A DNA stretch of 14,932 bases from Myxococcales bacterium (lineage in GTDB: Bacteria; Myxococcota; Polyangia; Fen-1088). Under the pieces are notes generated by a model. It saw nothing but the letters and a program-made list of their open reading frames with translations, was not told where the DNA came from and did no database searches. Location of the stretch: NCBI GenBank assembly GCA_003153875.1, contig PMBY01000366.1, positions 6,966 through 21,897 on the forward strand, written 5' to 3'. Shown piece after piece: positions 1 through 8,800 of the stretch (positions are counted from its first letter, which is position 1; each line of letters opens with the position of its first letter). Both the position numbers and the translations under genes were made by a program.

Positions 1-2124
1 CTGGACGCCTGCTTGGTCCTCGCGCGCGGCAGCGGTGGCCGGCCGCTCGAAGTCCTGGCCCTGGCTGCAGGCCTCTACGGAACCGCCGGGTTGTTGCTGG
101 GCGCCTTTGTCGGGTGGGCCGTGGCCACCGCGGCAGCCGCTGTGCCCGGCGGCTGGCGTGCCCTGCGCGACGATCGCGACTTGGACGGCCGCGCGGCAGC
201 GGCCCTGCTTGGACTTGCCGCTGCGGCTCTGGTCATGGCCGTGGGCGCGGGGGCAGCTCACGGGCTCTTCGTGGCCGAGATGGCCAGCCGCAAGCTGGCG
301 GTGATCGCCACGGCGGGGCTGGCACTGGCCTTCTGTCCGGTGGCCGCGCTGGCAGGCTTCGCCTGCGCGCGCCTGGTCGTCCGACGCACGCGCCATCTTC
401 CCGCGCCCCGTGGCCTGGGAACCACGGGCCTGCTGCTCGCGGCCTTTGCGGCGGCGGGCGTGCTCGTCTTTGTCGCGGCCCTGTCGCGCGCGGATTGGCG
501 CGTGCTGGATCTCGGGCCCTTGTGGTCAGCCTTGGCCGCCCTGCTGCTGTCTGCCGGCCACGGCATCTTCTGGTACGGCTCGGCAGTGGGCGAGCGACTG
601 CGTGCGCGCCTGCCCAGGCGCGGCCTGCGCGCCGGCGTGGCAGTCGTGGTGCTCGCGCTGCTCGCGCTGGGCAGCCAAATCGCCGAAACCTCGCCCAGCT
701 ACGCCGCCATCACCGACGCGAGCTGGGGCCTGCGGCTGGCCCTCAAGGTGGCACGGCACCTGACCGATCGCGACCACGACGGATATTCCGCGTTTTTTGG
801 CGGTGGCGACTGCGACGACTCACGCGCCGACGTCTTTCCCGGCGCGGAAGACATTCCCGGCGACGGCATCGATCAGGACTGCCAAGGTGGCGACGCCCAG
901 CTAATCGCAGCCAGCCCCGAGCCCGCCCCTGCCCATACGCCAGCCGCGCCCGCCCGCCACGGCACCTTTTCCGGCAACATCTTGATCATCGCCATCGATG
1001 CCTTGCGCGCCGATCGTCTGGGCGTGGCCGGCTATGGCCGGCCGCCTGGCCATTCGCTGACCCCAACCCTGGACGCGCTCGCCCAGCGGGGCGCGCGCTT
1101 CACCCACGTGTGGGCCCAGGCGCCCAACACTCCGCGCTCGTTCCCGTCGCTGGTGACCTCGCGCTATCCCTCCGAGATCGCCTGGCAGAAGCAATCGCTC
1201 AACTATTCGAATCTGCTGCCCAGCAACCACACCTTCTTCGAGCCGCTGGCGGCTGCGGGTCTACGCCCCATCGGGATCTTTTCACACTTCTTCTTCACCG
1301 CCGATCGGGGCATCTCCAGAGGCTTTGCCGAGTGGTCCGACGACGGCGCCAAGAGCATCGCCGATTCCAACAAGGACATCGCCTCGCCCCGCATCGTCCC
1401 GCGCGTGATCGCGCGGCTGCGCAAAGCCGCACAGACCGGCGAGCGCTTCGTGCTGTGGACGCATCTCTTCGAGCCGCATTCCAGCTATATGGAGCATCCC
1501 GAATTTCCCACCTCGCTGTCGGGCGTGCCAGGGCTGGAGGAGAAGTACGACTACGAGATCGCCTTCGCCGACCTGTGGGCGGGCAAGATCATCAAGACGC
1601 TCGAGGAGACCAAGCTGGACCGCAACACAGCGGTGGTGGTGTTCGGCGATCACGGCGAGGCCTGGGGCGAGCACAAGCGCTACTTCCATGGCCAGGATCT
1701 CACCGAGGAACAGCTGCGCGTGCCTCTGCTCGTGGTCGTGCCTGGGCAGAAGCCTGTGGTGGTCGACGACGAAGTCGGGCTCATCGACCTGGGACCGACC
1801 CTGGTCGACCTGGTGGGCGCCCCGCCCCTGCCCAGCTTCCACGGCCGCAGCCTGCTGCCCGCCATCGAGGGAAAACCACTGCCCAACCGACCCGTCTTCG
1901 CCGAGCTTCTGCCGTCCACCGCAACACCCTCGCACGAGGTAACCATCATCGGCGGGGGCAAGAAGCTCACCCACAAGATCAGCGAGCGTCGCTGGGAGCT
2001 GTTCGACCTGGCCAGCGATCCGCGACAGCAGAAGAACCTGGCCGACCAGCCTGCTTCACACGCGCTGCTCGACGAGCTGCGCGCCAAGCTGCTCAAGTTC
2101 GAAGAACGAAAGCGGCAAGACTAG
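1..2124 (+). CDS. Membrane-anchored sulfatase/phosphotransferase-fold protein with a MopE-type motif (5' end may lie outside the window)
   Basis: Alkaline-phosphatase-superfamily enzyme probably acting in the periplasm or at the cell surface; the substrate is unknown. The frame is open to base 1; the first usable start inside is TTG at 13, so the true start may be upstream. Counting from 13, residues 1-225 hold about six hydrophobic segments. Residues 252-294 form a MopE-type motif: DxDxDG, GGDCDD, PGAED, DGxDxDC, with Cys267 and Cys290. The catalytic fold starts near 320: metal-ligand candidates Asp329 (IDALRAD), Asp546-His547 (FGDHGE) and His559 (HGQDL). The nucleophile position reads TPRSFPS, with Thr373 where classical sulfatases have the Cys/Ser that becomes formylglycine. 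That favours an LtaS-like or phospho-transfer type of chemistry over a classical arylsulfatase. It converges on the HU gene. The fold is sure; the reaction is not. Confidence 0.85.
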   Translation: MDACLVLARGSGGRPLEVLALAAGLYGTAGLLLGAFVGWAVATAAAAVPGGWRALRDDRDLDGRAAAALLGLAAAALVMAVGAGAAHGLFVAEMASRKLAVIATAGLALAFCPVAALAGFACARLVVRRTRHLPAPRGLGTTGLLLAAFAAAGVLVFVAALSRADWRVLDLGPLWSALAALLLSAGHGIFWYGSAVGERLRARLPRRGLRAGVAVVVLALLALGSQIAETSPSYAAITDASWGLRLALKVARHLTDRDHDGYSAFFGGGDCDDSRADVFPGAEDIPGDGIDQDCQGGDAQLIAASPEPAPAHTPAAPARHGTFSGNILIIAIDALRADRLGVAGYGRPPGHSLTPTLDALAQRGARFTHVWAQAPNTPRSFPSLVTSRYPSEIAWQKQSLNYSNLLPSNHTFFEPLAAAGLRPIGIFSHFFFTADRGISRGFAEWSDDGAKSIADSNKDIASPRIVPRVIARLRKAAQTGERFVLWTHLFEPHSSYMEHPEFPTSLSGVPGLEEKYDYEIAFADLWAGKIIKTLEETKLDRNTAVVVFGDHGEAWGEHKRYFHGQDLTEEQLRVPLLVVVPGQKPVVVDDEVGLIDLGPTLVDLVGAPPLPSFHGRSLLPAIEGKPLPNRPVFAELLPSTATPSHEVTIIGGGKKLTHKISERRWELFDLASDPRQQKNLADQPASHALLDELRAKLLKFEERKRQD

Positions 2125-2133
2125 TTAGCTATT

Positions 2134-2240
2134 TCTCACAGAGACACAGAGGCCACAGAGGCGGAGGAGAAAGGATGGGTTGGATACAACGGAGTCCAAA
2201 TCCCTTTTCCTCATCCGATCTCTGTGCCCTCTGTGTGGAC
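2134..2240. repeat. CACAGAG-type long imperfect inverted repeat
   Basis: The stretch just after the sulfatase-fold gene folds back on itself over about 100 nt. The left arm (about 2137-2184) begins with CACAGAG/CACAGAGG words; the right arm (about 2196-2240) contains the complements CTCTGTG and CTCTGTGTGG, and pairing continues with mismatches through GGAGGAGAAAGGA against TCCCTTTTCCTCATCC to the loop. From memory, similar CACAGAGGCACAGAG elements are scattered between genes in many environmental bacterial genomes, where they are non-coding. A short ORF across it (2125-2331, minus) is therefore not called. It could also act as a transcription stop between the convergent genes. Confidence 0.6.
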
Positions 2241-2245
2241 GAGGG

Positions 2246-2305
2246 CGCGCGCGAAGCGCGCGGGGCGGGCAGGGCGGCGGGCCGTCCCGAAGCCCCCGAA
2301 GGGGG
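2246..2305. repeat. Two small C-GAA-G hairpins in the convergent gap
   Basis: At 2246-2262 a 7-bp perfect stem (CGCGCGC with GCGCGCG) closes on a GAA loop. At 2293-2305 a 5-bp stem (CCCCC with GGGGG) also closes on GAA. They lie 40 nt before the HU stop codon on the opposite strand, where a transcription terminator for either gene would be expected. Neither is followed by a clear T tract, so a factor-independent terminator is only possible. Confidence 0.4.
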
Positions 2306-2345
2306 ATAGGTAACTTCGATCCGCGGTCCACGCAATGCCGGCTGG

Positions 2346-2687
2346 CTACACGCTGGCGCGGGTTCCAGTGGTTCGGACGTCGCGGTTGAGCAGGCCCTTC
2401 AATTCTCGGCCGGGCGAGAAAACCACGGTGGACTGCGCTGGCAGAGGAATCGGCTCGCCGTTGCGAGGGTTGCGCACGATGCGCGCGCCCCGACGCCGCT
2501 TGGTAAAGGTGCCGAAGCCCGGATAGGAGAATCGGGGCGGCGCCGTGCGGGTGGGCCGCGCCCTGATGAAGTAGTCGCCGATCTCGGTGAAAACTACGTC
2601 GACGATTCGCGCGACTGTCTTCTTGGTCAGATCACGGGGGAGATCCTTCTTCGAAGCTACACGCCCGATCAGTTCCGCCTTGGTCAT
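2346..2687 (-). CDS. HU/IHF-family histone-like DNA-binding protein
   Basis: Small nucleoid-associated protein expected to bind and bend DNA as a dimer in the cytoplasm. At 113 residues it is longer than a typical HU of about 90. Residues 1-40 are the helical dimerisation part (TKAELIGRVASK...TKKTVARIVDVVFTEIGDYF). The family signature is at 57-90: GFGTF, then RRRGARIVRNP with the DNA-intercalating Pro74, NGEPIPLPA and FSPGRELKGLLN. The extra length comes from an Arg/Pro-rich insert at about 42-56 (RARPTRTAPPRFSYP) before the beta arm and a 13-residue C-terminal tail. The ATG at 2687 is preceded on the minus strand by AAGGA about 6-7 nt upstream, a good ribosome binding site. It lies 157 nt downstream of the pilY1-like gene on the same strand but appears to have its own promoter. 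Confidence 0.9.
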   Translation of the reverse strand: MTKAELIGRVASKKDLPRDLTKKTVARIVDVVFTEIGDYFIRARPTRTAPPRFSYPGFGTFTKRRRGARIVRNPRNGEPIPLPAQSTVVFSPGRELKGLLNRDVRTTGTRASV

Positions 2688-2724
2688 CGTCTTTCCTTCT
2701 TCTCGCTGCTGGGCTGAACCCGTG

Positions 2725-2754
2725 AGAGTACGAGTCCTGGCGTGTGGGTGTCAA
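2725..2754 (-). promoter_or_regulatory. Putative sigma70 promoter of the HU-family gene
   Basis: On the minus strand a perfect -35 box TTGACA (2754-2749) is followed after 18 nt by TACTCT (2730-2725), a weak -10 matching 3 of 6 consensus bases. Transcription would start near 2718, giving a leader of about 30 nt that carries the AAGGA ribosome binding site. Confidence 0.5.
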
Positions 2755-2844
2755 CGATCAAGAACAGCGCATTTCCTGCGCCGATCCACCGACGTTGTCC
2801 CACGCCACGGGTGGTTTCCCTACCCGACCGCCCTGACAGGATCG

Positions 2845-5800
2845 CTACTCGACATCCATCCGCTCGGTCCAGGCCGTCGTGATGAATTGGTCGCCCGACA
2901 GGGCGCTCACATCTTTGGGGGTGATGGGCTTGAAGTTTTGGCCGAAGTTGTCGGTGGTCGGATTGGGAGCGGAACCGCTGGTGCCAAACGTGATGAAGAT
3001 CGTGGTGCCCACGAACTGAATTCCCGTCACGTACTGCTGCGGGTACTCCCGGCCCGCGATCTGGGCCCACTGTCCGTTGGACAGGAACTCGTGCAGCGTG
3101 ACGTAGCTGTTGCCGTTGGTCGAGCTTCCTGCGCAGTTGTCCCAGTTGGCCTTGGGCGGATCGTACCAGGTGGTGAAGAGCTGGAAGCCGCCTCCGTCGC
3201 CGCGCACCACCGCCACCGGTGTGCCCGTGGGCCGAGCCGTAGCAGGCAGCCAGCTTCCGCCCGAACACCAGTTCGAATCCGCGCTGGTCTTTCCGACCTC
3301 GGTGACACCACACAGCCGATTGGCATTGCCCAAACTCGTATCCGCCACCAGTTTGATCAACCCGTTGGTGCCAAAGGTCTCGTCCAGCGCAGGTGGGGCG
3401 CTGCCCTTCGCTGTCAGCTTGGCCACCACCAGCATGGATGCCGGGAAGGACGAGCCCACGGTATTCGGGTCGAGAATGGAGTTGGTCACCTGCCCGAGGT
3501 AGACGCTGTTGTCGAGGTTGTGCGAGTCGTTTCGGTTGAGCTGTACTACCGCTGGCGAGAAGTGTAGCGGCTGCGTGCAGTCCAGCGATATCGGCGCCCC
3601 GCCCCTGTCCAAGGCCGGGCTGTAGCTGGGCGCGTACTGGTGTACCTTGCCCCAGGTGTCCGCGACATAGGCGCCCAGCAAATTCTGGTCAGCGGGGCTG
3701 TCCCCGTTGTGGTAGTTGTCACGCGCCACCGCCACATCCGCGACCACCGCGAATTCCTGCCCGGTGGTCGAGTTGCAGCCGCCCGACCCACTGATGGTCG
3801 CCCCGGGACCTGCCACGCTCGGCGAAGAGCCATCCAACACCATCGCGTCGATCAGCTTGGTCGTGGTGCTGCTTCCAGTAAAGGGATAGCCCGAAGCGAT
3901 CAGCACGCGATTGTCGCTCTGATTGGTCGTCCTGTGGAACGCGAAGGCAGGCACCGGATAGGTTTCGCCCAGCTCAGACGCCGAGATGCCGGACGCATTC
4001 TTGTAGCCCACGTGCCAGAGCAACGAGGCGTCCTTCAGGTTCGCGCTGCCCGACTCCATTGGCTCGGTGATATCCAAAGCAAAGGGGTGGTTGCCGCCCG
4101 CACCCTCACTCATGACCAGGACCGTCCTCCAGTCCGGGCAACCAGAGTCATAGGTGCCATCCTTCGCATCGACGCAGGTCAGGTTGGCGGCCACTTTGCA
4201 GTTGGCCACGCACAGGTTCTTCACCTTGGGCGACCCAGCCAAGCCGTAGATGTGGTCGCTGGGACTGTAGCGCTGGCCGCCCTGGGCGTAGAGCTTGGCG
4301 ATTACGGGAACCATGTCAGCCGGGATGAAGGCAAAGGCCTCCTTGCCGTTGGCGGCATAGAAGGCGTGCAGCATGCCATCGTCGGAGCCCAGGTAGACCA
4401 GCTCGGGCCGGCTGACGTGGGCGAAATAGAAGTGGTTGCCGCCAGGGAGCAGGCTGATCCCGGGCGAGCCCACGTCGATGGGCATCGAGTTCACCACACT
4501 GCCCATGACCGCCGGGTTGAGCGGCCTGTGGTACACGGTGTCGCTCGGATCGATCTTGCCCAGCATCCACTGCACGATTTGCTGAGTTTCGATGGTGTTT
4601 CCGCCCATTCCCAGGCTATACAGCTTGCTCGTGCTGTCGGTATCGATCGTCCCGTTGTCGTCCACCACATTGATCTGGTGAACGTGCCCGTCGGCATCTG
4701 AGAAGAAGACCTGGCGCTGCATCCACAGTTTCTGCTCGTCATCGGAGAGCGGGGTGTGCCGAACCGTGAACGCGTTCACCAAGGCCGCGTCCCAGGCCAA
4801 GTGAGTGCCCAAGGTGGTGGGCGTCAGCTGGTCGATGCCAAAGCCGAGCAAGCTGCCCCGCCATTCTGGCAACTCAGCCGTGGTTTGGAACAGCATGTTT
4901 CCGGCGGTCACGCCCGACAGACTTTGCGAGCCGCTCGCTGCCGAGGCCGGGGTGGTGGCCACCGTGACCCGCAGGGCTTCTTTCATCTCGTAGTTCAGCC
5001 AGTAGTACAGCTCGTCCTCACTGGCCGCATAGCGCGGAATATTGATGAAGATGGAACTGGTGCTGCCGGCACGAGCCACATTGTTCAACGTCGCCGCCGC
5101 GTACACATTGCGGGCAGTCACATCCGTGGAGGCCGCGATCACGTGCACGTCGACACCCTTGGCCGCAAGATCGCGAGCTTTGTGCACAGCCGGGCAGACG
5201 CAGCCGCTCAGGTCCGCGTTGGAGACCGGGTCGTACTCGCACGCGGCTGCGGAGCAGTCGACACCGCCCACCGCCACGTCGCCCGGGCCGCGCGGCAAGC
5301 CGTCCACCACCATCAGCACGTGATTCTCCCAGCACGGGCTGGTGCCACCGTTGGCGACGCTGTCACTGCTCTGCACGATCGACATGTAGTTGTCGATGCT
5401 GTGGTACTTGTCGTTCTTGTTGTCGTTCTTCAGCGCACAGGCCACCGGCTCGATGTGGCCGGTGGCGTAGAACCCGCCATAGGAGGCCTTATCCAGCCGA
5501 GCCGCATTCATCAACGCCTTCTGTGTCGGCTGCAAGCTGTCGTTGCCGCCAAAGCTCGTGGCGTTCACCATCGGCACCACGTTCGCGTCCCACTGCGCTC
5601 CGTTGGTCTCGCCGCAGGTCACTGAGGTCGAGGTGGGATCGCCCGTGACGCCGGTCAGCGGCAGTGGGTACTCGTCGCCGGTGGGCACGTAGCCCTTGCT
5701 CCACAGCAAACCGGTGCCACCTGAGTCCAGACCCGTGAACTGATTGGCGCCGTACTTGTTCTCGTTCAGGATCTCGGTTCGCTCGGCGTCCATCAGGTAC

Positions 5801-8800
5801 CAGTAGTTTCCCGCCGAGCCATAGGACTTGCCCAGATAGACTGGGGAATACTTGGGCGCGTACATGCTGCCTGTCCCCGCCGGATCGCTCGGGCTGCCCA
5901 CCACCGGCACGCCAAAGGTGTAATTGAAGGTGTAGTAGCTCCCCTGGTACGCGCCCTCTCCCCCATTCGGGCCGGCGCTCGCGAAATAGCACATCGACCC
6001 GCACGAGCTCCACGGGGCATTCTGCCGATAGTAGGTCTTGCCGTCGCCGCTCGGCACGGCGTAGCGGCTGTCGTCACCGCTGCCTTGCAGGGTATAGGTC
6101 ACGGCCGGCGTGAGCGCCACGGCACCTCCGCCACTGTAGTCGATGGTGCAGGTGCTGCTCGGCCCTGCGCTGGTCGAGAAGCAAGCCTTGCCGTCCGGAC
6201 CCACTCCCTTGGCCAGTTCGCTCCGAGGCAGGAACTTCGTGTCGACACGCGTCGACGTCAAGAAAGAGGTCCCAGTCGATGTGGTGTTCAGCTTGACATA
6301 GGGGAACAGGTTGTCCGTGCTGCCGTTGCCCGCCTGGTAGGTGTGCATCTGCCCTATCTTCACCACCGCCGTGTCGTCGTAGGCATGCTCCAGCACCACC
6401 CGGCGCACGGCATTCTTCACCATCATCATGCGCGAGGTGGCCGGCACGCACGCGTCCCCGGTGCTCGAGTCGCACCCCAGGCCGTCATCCGTACACCACA
6501 GGCCGCTCTTCTGGCACATGTTCGCCGGCTTCCCGAACACACAGTAGTCCCCCTTCCCACTGTCGCACTGGCTGTTACTATTGCAAGGCGTGGTTGCCTG
6601 GTAACGACAGGTCTTGGTGGCACCCGAGGCGCAGAAGTCATTCCTGAAGCGGCCGCTGCCATCGTCGGTGGAGATGTAGCGGCAGAAGTCACCCTTGGTT
6701 AGATTGTAGCAATCGTCGTTGGAGTAGCACTGCACCGAACTCTTCAGGTAGCAGTAGGAGCTACTCACGCCACTCGCCCAGGTACAACTGGCGGGCGTGC
6801 AATCACTCGTGTCAGGCACTGACTGCAAGGTCGAGGCCGCGGTTCCTGTCGCCGTCAAAGTTCGCGTCCCCGTGTAGCTACTTGTGTTCGATGTCACATC
6901 GGTATGGCTCGTAATCGAAGGTACCGTTCCTGTTTGAGTCAACGTCACTGACGCGCTACTGTTTCCAGTGACAATCGCTGTGTTGGTGCTGGTGACCCCA
7001 GATTGAGTCGCAGTGTTGGTACCAGTCGCAGAGGCACTCCCCGACGATGTCACCGCCCCGGTCATCGTCGACGACCAGCTAAGGGTTGAAGTGGCGGTGC
7101 CACTGCGGGTCCCACTGGAGCTCGCAGACGATGAGCCAGTGCTCGTTGACGAAACGCTCAGGCTCGCAGACGACGTTGCCGTGCTGCTATAGGTGGACGT
7201 CCCACTGGACGACGCGCTCGCGGTCTTCGTCATCGTCACCGTCGAGCTTGACGATTGATTCGCGGTATTGGTGTAGGTAACGCTAGAAGTGGACGCCGCC
7301 GAGGACGTGTTGCTGTAGGTGGACGACCCGCTGGACGACGCGCTCGCGGTCTTCGTCGTGGTCGAACTGGACGTGGCGGAACTGCTGGAGCTGTTGCTGA
7401 TGGTTGAACTGGCGCTTGACGACGACGACGACGTCCTGGTGTAGGTTGATGACGCGCTAGAAGTCGCGCTCCCGCTGTTCGTCATTGTTGAGCTGGAACT
7501 CGTGGAGCCACTGGCGGTGTTGCTGAAGGTTGAACTGGCGCTTGACGACGACGACGACGTGTTGGTGTAGGTCGACGACGCGCTGGAAGTCGCGCTCCCG
7601 GTGCTCGTCATAGTTGAGCTGACACTGCTGGAACTTGAGCCCGTATTGGTGTACGTGGACGACGAGGTAGACGACGACGAACCAGTATTGGTGTAGGTGG
7701 AAGATGCGCTGGACGTCGTCGACGACGACTGGGTGCTGGTCGACGACGAGCTAGACGACGATGACGATGAGCTAGACGCGGTTCTGCTCGACGTCGCCGA
7801 GGAGGTCGAGGTCGGCGTCTTTGTCTCCGTGTTGGTCGTGGTCATGGTCCCCGTGGGCGCGGGACACTTGACAGCGTTGCAGCTGCACAGATTCTGGATC
7901 TCGTTGCCGTTGGCGCCCGAAGTCGCCAACGCTCGATCCCAAATGCGCACCTCATCAAGGCCGCCCTTGAAGCCAAACTCGTGCGCTGGAGTGGCGCAGC
8001 TACTGCCGAAACACCATTCCGTTCCCGTGCTGAAGGTCGCGTTAGTCACTGTGGCGACCGCTACCCTGCTCTGTGTGCAGTATTTGGGATCGTTCAACTG
8101 ATACAACGTCCAGGTCGTGCCACTGATCGTGCCGACGATTAGGCCATAGTAGCTTGTTGTGTAAAGGTAGGGTTGCGCTGTAACCCCCCGCTGCGGGGTG
8201 TAGCCGTCCGCGTTGAGTGGGGTGTTGTTGTCCATCAAGATATTGTTGTTGCTGGAGAATAGGCGCAATCCACCGCCAGCGTCGTCGCCTCCGGGGGTGA
8301 AGGCTACCAGGTTCTGTCTGGCATTGAAGCCGTCAGTTTTGACCCAAACCGCGATGCTAACGGATCCGGCGATTGGCTTGCTCATTAGCACGCGGACGAA
8401 ATTGGTGCCGGTGCTGGTGACGGTAACTGTGTAGCCTACCGTCGTGTTAGCAAAGGACGCCCCGGTCGTCACCACGGTCGACGTGCCGGTCAAGACCCCA
8501 GCCGTCGGCATCGGGGGGCCCGTGGCCGTGCCGTCGTTGTTGTTTCCCGAGGTATCCGGGTAGCTGCCGCCGTCGGCAAGTGCCTCGTCCAGGCCCCAAT
8601 AGCCGCGTATGCTCGTGTCTGTGCCGATCTTGTCCGCGCTAACGTAACTCGTCGTGGCTCCCGTCTTACTGGTCGTATAGCTCTGCGTGTTGCTGGCCGA
8701 GCTCGACCCGCTTCCCGTTGTCGTCCACGACGCCGTTCGCGAGCTACTTCCGCTGCTGGAGGACGACTGTGTCGCCGTGCGCGTGTTGCTCCCACTGCCG

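Noticed and set aside
114..2309. 731-codon frame overlapping the sulfatase-fold gene in another phase
   Set aside because: Arg/Ala/Gly-rich translation without any domain, typical of a shadow frame in GC-rich DNA; the other frame has clear motifs.
2125..2331. Small minus-strand frames with an LCGLCVSV-like end
   Set aside because: They are translations of the CACAGAG hairpin element; such short frames occur wherever this element does and carry no domain.
3640..5625. Two long plus-strand frames (3640-4701 and 4756-5625) opposite the pilY1-like gene
   Set aside because: Antisense to the conserved beta-propeller and vWA region, with His/Val/Arg-rich sequence and no recognisable family.
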